A DNA stretch of 64,000 nucleotides from Alteromonadaceae bacterium 2753L.S.0a.02 (GTDB lineage Bacteria > Pseudomonadota > Gammaproteobacteria > Pseudomonadales > Cellvibrionaceae): positions 558,001 through 622,000 of the forward strand of contig VISH01000002.1 of assembly GCA_007827375.1 (NCBI GenBank). The letters run 5' to 3'. Each line of letters begins with the position of its first letter. The stretch's first letter is position 1. The position numbers and the translations under genes are program-made. The notes below the pieces were generated by a model, which was not told the DNA's origin, searched no databases, and saw only the letters and a list, made by a program, of their open reading frames with translations. Shown one piece after another: positions 40,858 through 49,528 of this stretch.

Positions 40858-42357
40858 ATGACCGATGCGGCAGCCTTACAAAAAGAGAACGCGTTATTGC
40901 GTGCGCAATTAGCGGAGCGCGATGCCCAGATTTCCGTTCTCAACGAGCAGCTTAAAAAGCTCTTCAAAAAACGCTTTGGTGCTTCCAGCGAAAAATCCTC
41001 GCCCGATCAGTTGGGCTTATTTAACGAAGCGGAAGAGGTTCTGACCGATGATGTAGCTGAAGCAGAACCAGAAACCACCCCAGTTAAAGGCCATACCCGT
41101 ACACAGAAGCCACGCGTAAGTATCCCGGATAATTTTCCTCGTGAAGACATTATTCACGATATCCCCGAATCTGAGAAAGTTTGTCCTCACGATGGTAGCA
41201 CGCTAAAAAATATTGGCAGTGATAATCACGAGCAATTAGACATCGTTCCCGCTAAGGTCACAGTTATCCGCCACAAGCGATTAAAGTATGCCTGCCCCTG
41301 CTGTGAGGGCCACATCGTAACAGCCGCTAAACCCAAACAGCCTATCGAAAAAAGTATCGCGAGCCCCGGCTTGCTCGCGTTTATCGCCGTACAGAAGTAT
41401 GGCGATGCGTTGCCACTGTACCGCCAAAGCGAGATGTTCAAACGCATCGGGATCGAGTTGGATCGCACCAATATGGCCAACTGGATGGTGAAATGTGGCG
41501 AGTTGGTTCAGCCCTTGATTAATCTGCTGATTGAGCATCTGCATAAACAGACTTACCTTCATGTGGACGAAACGCCACTACAAGTGCTGGATGAGCCAGG
41601 TAAAACCGCTCAGAGCAAAAGTTATATGTGGGTCATGGCTCATGACGGCGAAAAACCCGCGTGTATCTTCCATTATGCGGAAGGTCGCGGCCAACAGGTC
41701 CCGGTTAATCTGTTGAGTGCCGAAAACACCGCCATTATGGTTGACGGTTATGAGGGATATCAAAAAGCGTGTAACGACTACGGTATTACGCGCTTAGGTT
41801 GCTGGGCGCATGCTCGACGTAAGTTCAAAGAGGCGCAAGATCTCCAGAAAAAGGGCAAAACCGGCAAAGCCGATCAGGCACTGGCTTTTATCCGGCGTCT
41901 TTATGCCATCGAAAAACGCATAAAAGACGAACCTCCCGATAAACGCTTCGCGATTCGACACCAAGAAGCCGAGCCCATCCTCAACAAACTCAAAGACTGG
42001 ATGGAAAAAAGTCTGCACACCGTGCCCCCAAAAACGGCAATCGGTAAGGCGTTGGTGTATCTCAACAATCAGTGGGATCGCCTCATCGCCTATCTGGAGG
42101 ATGGTCGGTATCCCATAGACAATAACGCCGCTGAGCGCGCCATTAGACCGTTTACCATTGGCCGCAAGAACTGGCTATTTAGTAAAAGCCAAGCAGGGGC
42201 TAAAGCCAGTGCCAACCTCTATAGCCTGATCGAAACCGCTAAGGCTAATAAACTCAATATCTACGACTATTTAACGCACGTTTTTAAAGAGCTGCCCAAT
42301 GCGCGCAGCATTGAGGATATTGACGCGTTATTGCCTTGGAATACCATCCTTGAATAG
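40858..42357 (+). CDS. tnpC: IS66 transposase TnpC
   Basis: A 499-residue transposase. N-terminal coiled coil (ENALLRAQLAERDAQISVL), a zinc-finger-like segment (KYACPCCEGH), and a DDE core: Asp in HVDETPLQVLDE, Asp in MVDGYEGYQKAC, Glu in NNAAERAIRPFTIGRKNWLF. Full length for the family, with no visible damage. Confidence 0.95.
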   Translation: MTDAAALQKENALLRAQLAERDAQISVLNEQLKKLFKKRFGASSEKSSPDQLGLFNEAEEVLTDDVAEAEPETTPVKGHTRTQKPRVSIPDNFPREDIIHDIPESEKVCPHDGSTLKNIGSDNHEQLDIVPAKVTVIRHKRLKYACPCCEGHIVTAAKPKQPIEKSIASPGLLAFIAVQKYGDALPLYRQSEMFKRIGIELDRTNMANWMVKCGELVQPLINLLIEHLHKQTYLHVDETPLQVLDEPGKTAQSKSYMWVMAHDGEKPACIFHYAEGRGQQVPVNLLSAENTAIMVDGYEGYQKACNDYGITRLGCWAHARRKFKEAQDLQKKGKTGKADQALAFIRRLYAIEKRIKDEPPDKRFAIRHQEAEPILNKLKDWMEKSLHTVPPKTAIGKALVYLNNQWDRLIAYLEDGRYPIDNNAAERAIRPFTIGRKNWLFSKSQAGAKASANLYSLIETAKANKLNIYDYLTHVFKELPNARSIEDIDALLPWNTILE

Positions 42358-42380
42358 GGTGGGGTTCGTTTGGCGCTTAC

Positions 42381-42480
42381 GTTTGTTTTTGTGCTAGCGT
42401 AGCTTAAAGCACAAAAACAAACTCCGGAACGGAGGTCCAGCCCCAACTTGTTGGGGCGATGTATGATGGCCTGGTTATAC
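42381..42480 (-). repeat. attC 17, right part (split by IS66)
   Basis: Continues from 40116: duplicate GTTTGTTT, stem around GTGCTAGCGTAGC, arm CGGAACGGAGGTCC, a small hairpin CCCCAACTTGTTGGGG and GTTATA at 42474. Joined to the left part it makes a class A site. Confidence 0.88.
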
Positions 42481-42482
42481 CT

Positions 42483-42821
42483 TTACTTTTTTAAATCTAT
42501 TCTTGTTGCAATTGGTCTACTTCCCCACAAGCCGCACTCATTTTCGGAATAATGTAGGTAGACATTTTTTTGTGCAGTAACCGCAGTTAAAGCATTGGTA
42601 TAGAAAAGCTTTCCTAATTCATCTTCTATTAGGAAACTTATTTGGTGTTTATATTCAGCTGCGCACTCTGGCGCCAAAGGAAGTTCACCATCAATTTGAA
42701 TTAATGCATAAACCTTATCATTATCTTTTAGCACGCCTACTTGATTGAAAGCAAATGTGCCGGCGCCTGCAATACTGAAGCACGAATAAAGCAATAGTAA
42801 TATCAAAATTGAAGTTTTCAT
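42483..42821 (-). CDS. Exported cassette protein, possible SubB-like fold
   Basis: A 112-residue protein with a signal peptide (MKTSILILLLLYSCFSIAGA) and a short beta-rich domain: FAFNQVGVLKDNDKVYALI, a Cys in APECAAEY and one in SENECGLWG. The order of elements (a small strand, Cys, a helix-like NALTAVTAQKNVYLHY, second Cys, final strand) recalls the gene products at 44066 and 45809 and, weakly, the OB-fold B subunits of subtilase-type cytotoxins. This is a suggestion only. Confidence 0.65.
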   Translation of the reverse strand: MKTSILILLLLYSCFSIAGAGTFAFNQVGVLKDNDKVYALIQIDGELPLAPECAAEYKHQISFLIEDELGKLFYTNALTAVTAQKNVYLHYSENECGLWGSRPIATRIDLKK

Positions 42822-42837
42822 AATTTTCTCATCGTTG

Positions 42838-42953
42838 TATAACGCTAGTAGCACCTGCCCGCGCTGTGGAGCTTGTTTTTGTGCATGAATTGGCGAAGCA
42901 CTTGCACAAAAACAAGCGTAACAGTGTGGGTCAGGTGGCTACCTTGGTTATGG
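42838..42953 (-). repeat. attC 18
   Basis: TAAC at 42840, GTTATG at 42947; class F (arms AGTAGCACCTGCCCGC and GGTCAGGTGGCTAC, stem GCTTGTTTTTGTGCA). Confidence 0.88.
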
Positions 42954-43313
42954 CTTTCCCCAGCAACCTGGCTTTTCCGGTATTAGAATACCTGCCACAC
43001 CTTTTCTTGCTTTGATATCACGTTCTATATTAATTAACTCTCCGTTTTCTCCGACTTTGGCGCAGACAAAAAGCATCTCAGAATCATCTTTTTCTCTATA
43101 GGAGAATACTAATGTAGCGACGAGCTTTCCATTTTTTCCGATATTGGCATTCAAAGACCTTGATTCTAGTTCAAGTTTCGCTAAATCTGAGTAACGTGAG
43201 TGTATGTGTGTTAAAGCATTAAATACTACGATATTCTTTTCAAATGTGTATAGGCTACCAGACCAAGCATGAACACTTAATAGAGTGATTATTAGTAATA
43301 TTATTTTCATCAT
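42948..43313 (-). CDS. Exported cassette protein, unknown
   Basis: A 121-residue protein with a signal peptide (MMKIILLIITLLSVHAWSG) and a domain with FVCAKVGENGELINIE and a C-terminal KPGCWGKP that reaches into attC 18. Not recognised. Confidence 0.72.
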   Translation of the reverse strand: MMKIILLIITLLSVHAWSGSLYTFEKNIVVFNALTHIHSRYSDLAKLELESRSLNANIGKNGKLVATLVFSYREKDDSEMLFVCAKVGENGELINIERDIKARKGVAGILIPEKPGCWGKP

Positions 43314-43320
43314 TTATTTG

Positions 43321-43433
43321 CTATAACGCCCTGCAGCAGCGGCCGAAGTGCAGGCGATTGTTTTTGCGGTAGCGTAGCGGCCACCGCAAAAAGAAACGCC
43401 GGAACGGAGGTCCGCTGGCTGGCTTGGTTATGA
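43321..43433 (-). repeat. attC 19
   Basis: TAAC at 43323, GTTATG at 43427; class A, stem GTTTTTGCGGTAGC. Confidence 0.9.
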
Positions 43434-43459
43434 GTTTCCCACTGCATACCTAACCCTTA

Positions 43460-43915
43460 CTACTTACTATATGAATGCAGGTTTTTTATAAATATAGTTT
43501 CTCGCTCCATACAAGCAAAACCGCCCACTTTAATGGTACCTCTCTCTCCCAACTCTAACGATTGAGGTAGAGATATTATTAACTCAATATAGGACGCCTT
43601 AACCAAAAGCTCATTTATGCAAAACGACGCTACAAACTGATCTTCGGCTTCTTCTATAAGAACAAGATTTGAAGAGAATAGCTCTTTATCTGACTCCGAC
43701 ACCAGACCGATTCGGACTCCGGTTAAAAAGTTATTCGGAGTTTTTGGTGTTCTCTTACTAAATAGAACAGTATAACTAGTACAGGACTCTCCTGGATGGG
43801 AGTACCTATTAACATCGACGATATATTCGCTTCTCTCTGGCTTTGTGCTCTCACATGCAGCCGCTTTAAAAACTGAAAGCGCCAACACTAGAAAAATAAT
43901 TACTTTCTTAATCAC
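43460..43915 (-). CDS. Exported cassette protein, unknown
   Basis: A 151-residue protein starting with GTG, with a signal peptide (MIKKVIIFLVLALSVFKAAA) and Cys residues (ACESTK, ESCTSYT, SFCINE, FACMERE). Beta-rich composition with ELIISLPQSLELGERGTI. Not recognised. Confidence 0.74.
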   Translation of the reverse strand: MIKKVIIFLVLALSVFKAAACESTKPERSEYIVDVNRYSHPGESCTSYTVLFSKRTPKTPNNFLTGVRIGLVSESDKELFSSNLVLIEEAEDQFVASFCINELLVKASYIELIISLPQSLELGERGTIKVGGFACMERETIFIKNLHSYSK

Positions 43916-43925
43916 GATGATTACT

Positions 43926-44038
43926 CATAACGCCGCGCAGCAGGGGCCGCAGTGTAGGCCTTTGAGTTTTGTGCTAGCATGGCGTAAGCACAAAATTCAA
44001 AGGCCGGAACGGAGGTCCGCTGGCTGGGTTGGTTATGC
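43926..44038 (-). repeat. attC 20
   Basis: TAAC at 43928, GTTATG at 44032; class A, nearly the same as attC 1, 6 and 12. Confidence 0.9.
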
Positions 44039-44065
44039 TCTATTGAGAACTTCATTATTTCCCAT

Positions 44066-44383
44066 TTACGGCATAATCGTTATTTCAAATACCTTGCAAT
44101 TTGAATAATAATCAACGCCTCCAATTTCCATTCTTAGACGAACTTTCTGATTGGCCATTTTCGCAGCTAAAGCCGTGCTGTAGGCTACTCTTTGCGCTTC
44201 ATCGGTTAAATCAGCATAAGCACCAGTACAACCATTATCTGTAAAGCTTTTATCTATTCTGATTATTCCTCTCTGCGCCTCATAGCTTAATGTTGTAATT
44301 AAGCCTTCATGATAGCCAGTTATCGCAGCACTTAGCGGAAACGAACTGAACAGCATTGCCAATATAAAACCCAATTTTTTCAT
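44066..44383 (-). CDS. Exported cassette protein, possible SubB-like fold
   Basis: A 105-residue protein: signal peptide MKKLGFILAMLFSSFPLSAA, then YHEGLITTLSYEAQRG, a Cys in NGCTGAY, AYSTALAAKMANQKVRL, a Cys in YSNCKVFEITI. The pattern matches the products at 42483 and 45809. As there, an OB-fold toxin-B-subunit-like fold is only a guess. Confidence 0.68.
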   Translation of the reverse strand: MKKLGFILAMLFSSFPLSAAITGYHEGLITTLSYEAQRGIIRIDKSFTDNGCTGAYADLTDEAQRVAYSTALAAKMANQKVRLRMEIGGVDYYSNCKVFEITIMP

Positions 44384-44410
44384 ATTTAGAACCTTAAAGC
44401 GCATAGTAAG

Positions 44411-44505
44411 CATAACGTCCAGCACAGGGGCCGTAGTGGAGGCGCGACGCGCCGAAACGGAGGTCCAAGCCGTGTAGCGGCTGAACCTGGTGCTGTTTGT
44501 TAGTT
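44411..44505 (-). repeat. attC 21
   Basis: TAAC at 44413, GTTAGT at 44499; class C, 95 bp, with GGCGCGACGCGCC stem. Confidence 0.85.
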
Positions 44506-44781
44506 GTGTGGCACATTTTTTCCTAGCCTAGCAAAAACTGAATAATATGTAGAAAGAACTGCAAAAACACAAAGCCAAACCCCTAAGTCAAATTTCATAT
44601 ACTCTAGACTGAAATAAGCGCCAGACCAGTAGCAGGATTTAACGAAAACTATTGGGAAGCCTAAATGTCCGCACCCGTCAGAAGCTATTAGCGGAAACGA
44701 GAAAATGAACTGCGCTAAGTGAATTGCTCCAAATATAAGACAGCTTCTTACGAGGGCATTTATTATTGGGTTGTTTTTCAT
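44500..44781 (-). CDS. Cassette membrane protein, unknown
   Basis: A 93-residue polytopic protein (ATG at 44781) with hydrophobic stretches around residues 12-32 and 65-85 (FDLGVWLCVFAVLSTYYSV). Cys in DGCGHLG and SCYWSG. Function unknown. Confidence 0.68.
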   Translation of the reverse strand: MKNNPIINALVRSCLIFGAIHLAQFIFSFPLIASDGCGHLGFPIVFVKSCYWSGAYFSLEYMKFDLGVWLCVFAVLSTYYSVFARLGKNVPHN

Positions 44782-44804
44782 TCTTAGCAAACTTCTCGAA
44801 TACA

Positions 44805-44917
44805 ACTAACGCCTTGCTCAGTTGCGTTTTGGTTGTAGTGGAGTTTTGGGGTACAGTGGCGTAGCCACCCCAAAACGGAACGTAGACCAAAACGTCAACT
44901 GGAGAAATTTGTTATAA
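44805..44917 (-). repeat. attC 22
   Basis: TAAC at 44807, GTTATA at 44911; class E with arms GCGTTTTGGTTGTAG and ACCAAAACGTC. Confidence 0.88.
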
Positions 44918-44919
44918 CT

Positions 44920-45243
44920 TTATACTTTATCTTGTAAATCTGGTGGACCATAAAGTTCTTGCTCCCATTCTTCAAATGGCGGTGATACCTCAAATGAAGG
45001 ATCACAATATGATTTTATGTAATCAGTTGCTCTCTTTTGAGCATGGGTAAAATTCAATACCTGACCGTCATCATCCATTTCTAGCACATTAGTAAAAATA
45101 GCGTAAGCCATTTCTATTGCACTTGGGTCTTCACCATATAAATTCAGATAGTTAACGTCTTCGAGCATATAGTGCGTCCCACTCGCCATGAAGTAGGCGA
45201 ACGTCCTCAATGCACCACTAAAATCTTTGCTGACTTTCATCAA
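44920..45243 (-). CDS. Cassette protein, unknown
   Basis: A 107-residue acidic soluble protein (FAYFMASGTHYMLEDVNYL, AIFTNVLEMDDDGQVLNF, PPFEEWEQELYGPPDL). It looks like a member of a small uncharacterised family, but I cannot name it with confidence. Confidence 0.72.
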   Translation of the reverse strand: MMKVSKDFSGALRTFAYFMASGTHYMLEDVNYLNLYGEDPSAIEMAYAIFTNVLEMDDDGQVLNFTHAQKRATDYIKSYCDPSFEVSPPFEEWEQELYGPPDLQDKV

Positions 45244-45261
45244 TTTTTAAGCTCTGCATAG

Positions 45262-45375
45262 TTATAACGCCCTGCAGCAGCGGCCGTAGTGGAGGCGATT
45301 ATTTTTGCGGTAGCGTAGCGGTCACCGCGAAAAGAAGCGCCGGAACGGAGGTCCGACTGGCTGAGTTTGTTATAC
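45262..45375 (-). repeat. attC 23
   Basis: TAAC at 45264, GTTATA at 45369; class A. Confidence 0.9.
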
Positions 45376-45384
45376 GTTACCTGC

Positions 45385-45678
45385 CTAATGTTGAGCATAT
45401 TGAAAAGCCCAAAATGTTAACCCAATAAATACCACCTGAATCGTTGCTGGCGCCATGACCAAGAACCACTTTTGTATTTTTGTTAGGGTATGGCGCTTGA
45501 TAGTTACTATTACCGAAGATGGCACCATTATCCAAATCATTGGCAGAACAACCAGAGAAACAAAATACCCAGTATAATTTGCTACAGTGTCTCCAGTATA
45601 TACGTAGTGGCAGCAGGTAAAACCCAGACCATAGATACTCACTAAAACAATTATTACTGCAGCTGCCAGTTTATTCAT
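45385..45678 (-). CDS. Cassette membrane protein, unknown
   Basis: A 97-residue protein (ATG at 45678) with three probable membrane segments: AAAVIIVLVSIYGLGFTCC, GYFVSLVVLPMIWIMVPSS and APATIQVVFIGLTFWAF. The longer frame runs into attC 24. Function unknown. Confidence 0.7.
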   Translation of the reverse strand: MNKLAAAVIIVLVSIYGLGFTCCHYVYTGDTVANYTGYFVSLVVLPMIWIMVPSSVIVTIKRHTLTKIQKWFLVMAPATIQVVFIGLTFWAFQYAQH

Positions 45679-45693
45679 GATTGAGACTTTACG

Positions 45694-45808
45694 TATAACG
45701 CCTTGCAGCACTTGCATAAATTGTGACGTGCCTTTTGGTGTATTGTGAGCGCCAGCGAACACCAAAAGGCGCGTTGCAATTTGTGTCTAGTGGCTGAAAT
45801 TGTTAAAT
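45694..45808 (-). repeat. attC 24
   Basis: TAAC at 45696, GTTAAA at 45802; class D, like attC 15. Confidence 0.87.
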
Positions 45809-46144
45809 TTATGGATTGATTGATACAAACCTTATTAATTCCCCGTTATGATCTTCGCTACAATTTCCATCTTGATTCAAGAACTCAAGTGTAACCTCCT
45901 TACCCGCCAACGAAGCTGCCAATAAGGTTGCAAATTGTCTCTCATGTAAATATCTAAATGACTCGCCACCAAAGCCAAGTCTTGCCATCCCATTTAAGCC
46001 TTCAATACGAACCTGCGTATCTTCTGTTGAGGCTCTTGTGACAATCGAAAGCACCTTGCCGGTACAATAGTGTGTATCACCGGCATGAGCTAATGCAGAG
46101 TAATACAGGCTTACAAAAGCTAATGTCTTCAATCTATTTCTCAT
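45809..46144 (-). CDS. Exported cassette protein, possible SubB-like fold
   Basis: A 111-residue protein: signal peptide to LAHAG, then DTHYCTGKVLSIVTRAS, FATLLAASLAGKEVTLEFL and DGNCSEDHNGELIRFVSINP. The AAGGA box sits before the ATG at 46144. The layout is the same as in the proteins at 42483 and 44066; this copy is the best match to small OB-fold B-subunit-like proteins. Function not established. Confidence 0.7.
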   Translation of the reverse strand: MRNRLKTLAFVSLYYSALAHAGDTHYCTGKVLSIVTRASTEDTQVRIEGLNGMARLGFGGESFRYLHERQFATLLAASLAGKEVTLEFLNQDGNCSEDHNGELIRFVSINP

Positions 46145-46158
46145 TTTCCTTCTCAATA

Positions 46159-46270
46159 TTTAACGCCGAGGTAACTTGCACGGCCTGTGGAGTGGCTTTT
46201 GGGGTACAGTGGCACAGCCACCCCAAAAAGGCACGTAGCAGGCTGTGTCAAGTTGACCGATTGGTTATAA
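46159..46270 (-). repeat. attC 25
   Basis: TAAC at 46161, GTTATA at 46264; class B, like attC 2, 3 and 5. Confidence 0.9.
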
Positions 46271-46586
46271 AGCGACACTACCTAACTCCCTGCGCAAAAG
46301 CGCGCCGAACAGAGCCACCTAATTCAAATTCTACTCCGCACTTTGGGAACCCATGAAGAACGAAGCCACTATACTTTCCAAAGGTTTCTTGGCACTTTTA
46401 TGGATTACGAATTTCTAGCAATGGTGGCACATACCCTGAGATAAACTAAATAGTGAGTACCACTAACCTTGCTACGCGCTAGAGCCAACAAAACCTAAAA
46501 CCTTGCGAACCGATAACCCCAAAATGTGCGCTAAGACCCTTTACTAATTTTCACGCTGCACTCGCTAAAAAACCCACTCGACGCGG
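46271..46586 (-). other. ORF-less cassette, family N copy 4
   Basis: About 316 bp, strongly similar to the bodies at 31625 and 32897 although 13-15 kb away. A broken frame on the minus strand (LSQGMCHHC, stop, IHKSAKKP) is visible, then shifts. No intact gene. Confidence 0.72.
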
Positions 46587-46646
46587 TATAACACCCGCGT
46601 AATAGGCGCAAGCTTGCGAGCGTCCTAATTGACGCGTTTGTTATGT
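46587..46646 (-). repeat. attC 26, short
   Basis: TAAC at 46589, GTTATG at 46640; only about 60 bp, with arms CGCGTAATAGGCGC and GCGTCCTAATTGACGCG. Close to the minimum size for an attC. Confidence 0.75.
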
Positions 46647-46651
46647 GCGGG

Positions 46652-47746
46652 TCAGGCTGGCACTTCATCGAATTTTCTTATCAGCTCGCCCTCTACGTGA
46701 GATACGGCTTTATCAATTTTTGCCAAAATTTCATCAATATTTGCATAGCCAGTGTGATATCTATAGGTCAATATGTCTTTTGATGTTCTATCAACATTTC
46801 TCCAATACAAATTTGATTCGAGCTCCCTTTCACGGGTTATCGCCAACCTTTTCATGGTTGAATCGTCATGGTATGTCGAATGTATATCTCGGCTTATCCT
46901 GTACAGTTTGTGATCATTTGTACCAACCCAATTATCTAATTTCAGTCGAGTTCCATTGATATCAATATCGTGACCTAAATCCTCAGAAAGATTGGCACCA
47001 CTAAGCCAATGGAGATCCATAGCTCTATCAAATGCATATTCTCTGCACTTCGAAATCTCATTTTTTACCTTTGCAAAGTTTTCTCTAATATCTTTACGCC
47101 TTTGCTTTACACTTGAAACAAGCCGATTTATCTCATTTTTATTCAGCTCCCAAAAAGCCCACTTGGCAATTTCAAGTTCAAACCCGCTTACTATTCCAAG
47201 TAACCCAATCATGCTATGAAGGTATATTTCGAATCTATTCTCTGGCGTGGTGTCAGGGTAGCTATGGTGAATATTCTGTATTTGCAACATAGAAACATAT
47301 GCGCCCCCATAAACACATCGAGCCTCGTCGCTCAACTCACCAAACTTAACTTTTCGTTCCTTGCATTCAGGGTTGTATACTCTAAAGGTCGCATCCTTGT
47401 CATCTTTGTGTCCGGGCCAAAACTTTCTGCAAAACCTTTCGTACGCAGTATGAGCATTTCTCACTCTCCAATCAGGCATTTCGTTAACACCGATGCAAGT
47501 AAGACTGACCATTCCCTTTTGAAGGATGTCAAATAATGGGAGTAAACCAACAGCTTCAACGTCTTCGATCGTCGATTCTTCCGTTAGATCCTCCATTCTC
47601 TGAATGGAACAATTGTCGAGGTTGATCTGAACTATTCTGCCTCTGGCGATTGATTGCAGAGTATATTCGGGGGTTAACAAACGATGCTCTTCCTCCAGGA
47701 ATCTACAAGGTTTGATAAATTGAATATCCCAATTTTCTTTACTCAT
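46652..47746 (-). CDS. Large cassette protein, unknown
   Basis: A 364-residue soluble protein, by far the longest cassette product here. It is mainly helical and charged (EIAKWAFWELNKNEINRLV, SSVKQRRKDIRENFAKVKN, FDRAMDLHWLSGANLSEDLG). Good ribosome-binding site (AGGACGGAG). No catalytic motif or family is recognised. Its size and setting would fit an enzyme or a defence component, but nothing in the sequence proves either. Confidence 0.78.
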   Translation of the reverse strand: MSKENWDIQFIKPCRFLEEEHRLLTPEYTLQSIARGRIVQINLDNCSIQRMEDLTEESTIEDVEAVGLLPLFDILQKGMVSLTCIGVNEMPDWRVRNAHTAYERFCRKFWPGHKDDKDATFRVYNPECKERKVKFGELSDEARCVYGGAYVSMLQIQNIHHSYPDTTPENRFEIYLHSMIGLLGIVSGFELEIAKWAFWELNKNEINRLVSSVKQRRKDIRENFAKVKNEISKCREYAFDRAMDLHWLSGANLSEDLGHDIDINGTRLKLDNWVGTNDHKLYRISRDIHSTYHDDSTMKRLAITRERELESNLYWRNVDRTSKDILTYRYHTGYANIDEILAKIDKAVSHVEGELIRKFDEVPA

Positions 47747-47785
47747 ACTCCGTCCTAGTTAGAGTTTTATGGTGTTGGTGCGTGC

Positions 47786-47899
47786 ACATAACGCCGCGCA
47801 GCAGTGGCCGCAGTGTAGACCTTTGAATTTTGTGCTAGAATAGCGCTAGCACAAAATTCAAAGGTCGGAACGGAGGTCCACTGGCTGGCTTGGTTATGA
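47786..47899 (-). repeat. attC 27
   Basis: TAAC at 47788, GTTATG at 47893; class A. Confidence 0.9.
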
Positions 47900-48283
47900 C
47901 CTTTCACTCAGAACCACCTTATACGGTCTTTGATTCCAGATGTTGGCCTGCCCCAGTATAAATGTAAGTTGACCATACTCATCCATATTAGAATCCCGAC
48001 CAGATTCATGTATCCACTTTTCATAGAAATCATCAAAGCCATCTTTGCTTAATTCGGGAAACTTATTTGTAGAGATGTCTATTACGCTTTCGAAATCCTC
48101 ACTTTCTGGCAATTCAACTTTCTGATACCCCTCAATACCCAATAGTTTGAGCAACAACTCTAATTGTTGACCACTTGAAAGAACTACTGAATAAAAATCC
48201 TCACAAACATTATCTAACGCTTCGACGGAATCAAACGTGCATTTTTCGAGAATATCTGGTGAAGCAAATACATAGTGATTCAT
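47894..48283 (-). CDS. Cassette protein, unknown
   Basis: A 129-residue acidic soluble protein (MNHYVFASPDILEKCTFDS, LSKDGFDDFYEKWIHESG). The last codons lie in attC 27. Not recognised. Confidence 0.72.
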   Translation of the reverse strand: MNHYVFASPDILEKCTFDSVEALDNVCEDFYSVVLSSGQQLELLLKLLGIEGYQKVELPESEDFESVIDISTNKFPELSKDGFDDFYEKWIHESGRDSNMDEYGQLTFILGQANIWNQRPYKVVLSERS

Positions 48284-48301
48284 GCACTAGTCTCTAGTAG
48301 T

Positions 48302-48411
48302 CATAACGCCGCTATAAGCAGCCGTAATGGAGGTGATTGTTTTGCGCTAGCGTAGCGTCCAGCGTTAAATCGAGCGCCGGAATGTAGGTCTGCTTGATAG
48401 CTTGGTTATGT
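48302..48411 (-). repeat. attC 28
   Basis: TAAC at 48304, GTTATG at 48405; diverged class A (GCCGTAATGGAGG, CCGGAATGTAGG). Confidence 0.87.
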
Positions 48412-48417
48412 AACACC

Positions 48418-48852
48418 TTATTCACAAGTGCTACCATTATCTTTCATTCGATATGCTATGATTTGGCCCGCATTATTTACTATTGGCTCGTCTTCGTAGC
48501 GGCCGTTCACCACATCATACCAAAAACATCGAATCTCCTTGTCTGGGTGGCTTTGAGATAGTTCAACTACTTTTGATTTTACTTCTGGTTCGTCAAGCAG
48601 CAACTCCGCAAACAAAAATGATGCTTCTGTATTAAATGATTCTTTCGTAGAATTATCAAGCATGCTTAACACAGTACTTTTATACCGTTCTTTATTTTTC
48701 AAAAATAGCTCAACGGCACCATCGTCCATGCCCGACCCAAAGGAGTAGAGTTTGTAGATACCCCATAATTCTGCCCTTTTATAAGGAGCAAAGTATTTTG
48801 CAGTCAATATTATTGAAGCAACCAAAACCCCTATCATGACAACAATTTTCAA
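48418..48852 (-). CDS. Cassette protein, membrane-anchored, unknown
   Basis: A 144-residue protein with a TTG start behind AGGAAG, an N-terminal membrane segment (IVVMIGVLVASIILTAKYF) and a soluble part made of helical pairs (FNTEASFLFAELLLDEPEV). Not recognised. Confidence 0.7.
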   Translation of the reverse strand: MKIVVMIGVLVASIILTAKYFAPYKRAELWGIYKLYSFGSGMDDGAVELFLKNKERYKSTVLSMLDNSTKESFNTEASFLFAELLLDEPEVKSKVVELSQSHPDKEIRCFWYDVVNGRYEDEPIVNNAGQIIAYRMKDNGSTCE

Positions 48853-48868
48853 TGTTTACTTCCTGTTA

Positions 48869-48981
48869 CATAACGCCTTGCTCATTTGCGTTTTGGTTGG
48901 AGTGGAGTTTTGGGGTAAAGTGGCGAAGCCACCCCAAAACGGAGCGTAGACCAAAACGTCAAATGGAGCAATTTGTTAGGG
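48869..48981 (-). repeat. attC 29
   Basis: TAAC at about 48871, GTTAGG at 48975; class E, close to attC 22. Confidence 0.88.
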
Positions 48982-49398
48982 CTTGAATGTAAGATCATAT
49001 ATTAAGTTTCCAATACCACCGCGCCCCAAATCTTTGCGCATTGACAGTGCCGTATTTTTTAGGTTTTCTAATGTTGGTTTTTGGATAAAAGAGTGCAATG
49101 ATTTTTGCGTAGCTTCTGAGGCAAAAAGGAGCATATTAAACCACTCTGCCTTTAACTCTTCGAGAACTTCACCTTGGCTTTTTAGATCTGATCGATTTAT
49201 TCGAAGGGATGAACTATTACCTTCGAAATCATAGGCCGCGTACATTAACAAGATGATAACCCTATACCTTTTTTCTAAGTCCTGCCTCTGGCTAGTGAAA
49301 ACGGCTTCTTGCTTCTTTAAAAAATGTTGTACTAGTGCAGTCAGACCAGAACCAACACCTAAACCAATTATTAATGTTATCCAATTCGAAGCTTCCAT
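48976..49398 (-). CDS. Cassette protein, membrane-anchored, unknown
   Basis: A 140-residue protein with an N-terminal membrane segment (WITLIIGLGVGSGLTALVQ) followed by a coiled coil and helical domain (WFNMLLFASEATQKSLHSFI). This topology is common among integron cassette products, but no function is known to me. Confidence 0.74.
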   Translation of the reverse strand: MEASNWITLIIGLGVGSGLTALVQHFLKKQEAVFTSQRQDLEKRYRVIILLMYAAYDFEGNSSSLRINRSDLKSQGEVLEELKAEWFNMLLFASEATQKSLHSFIQKPTLENLKNTALSMRKDLGRGGIGNLIYDLTFKP

Positions 49399-49415
49399 CT
49401 CGATTCTCTAGTTGC

Positions 49416-49528
49416 CCTAACGCTTTTGTCATTTGCATTTTGGATGGAGTGGAGCTTTGGGGTAAAGTGGCGTAGCCACCCCAAAGCGCAGCGTAGGCCA
49501 AAATGTCAAATGGACAAACTTGTTAGCT
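49416..49528 (-). repeat. attC 30
   Basis: TAAC at 49418, GTTAGC at 49522; class E. Confidence 0.88.

Larger units (their letters stand above)
40117..42380. mobile_element. IS66-family insertion sequence, complete
   Basis: 2264 bp, with ends GTAAGCGCCAATCGAA (left) and the complement of GTAAGCGCCAAACGAA (right), flanked on both sides by the direct duplicate GTTTGTTT (40109-40116 and 42381-42388). It carries the canonical tnpA-tnpB-tnpC set on the plus strand. The exact duplication and intact genes point to a fairly recent insertion. Confidence 0.96.
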
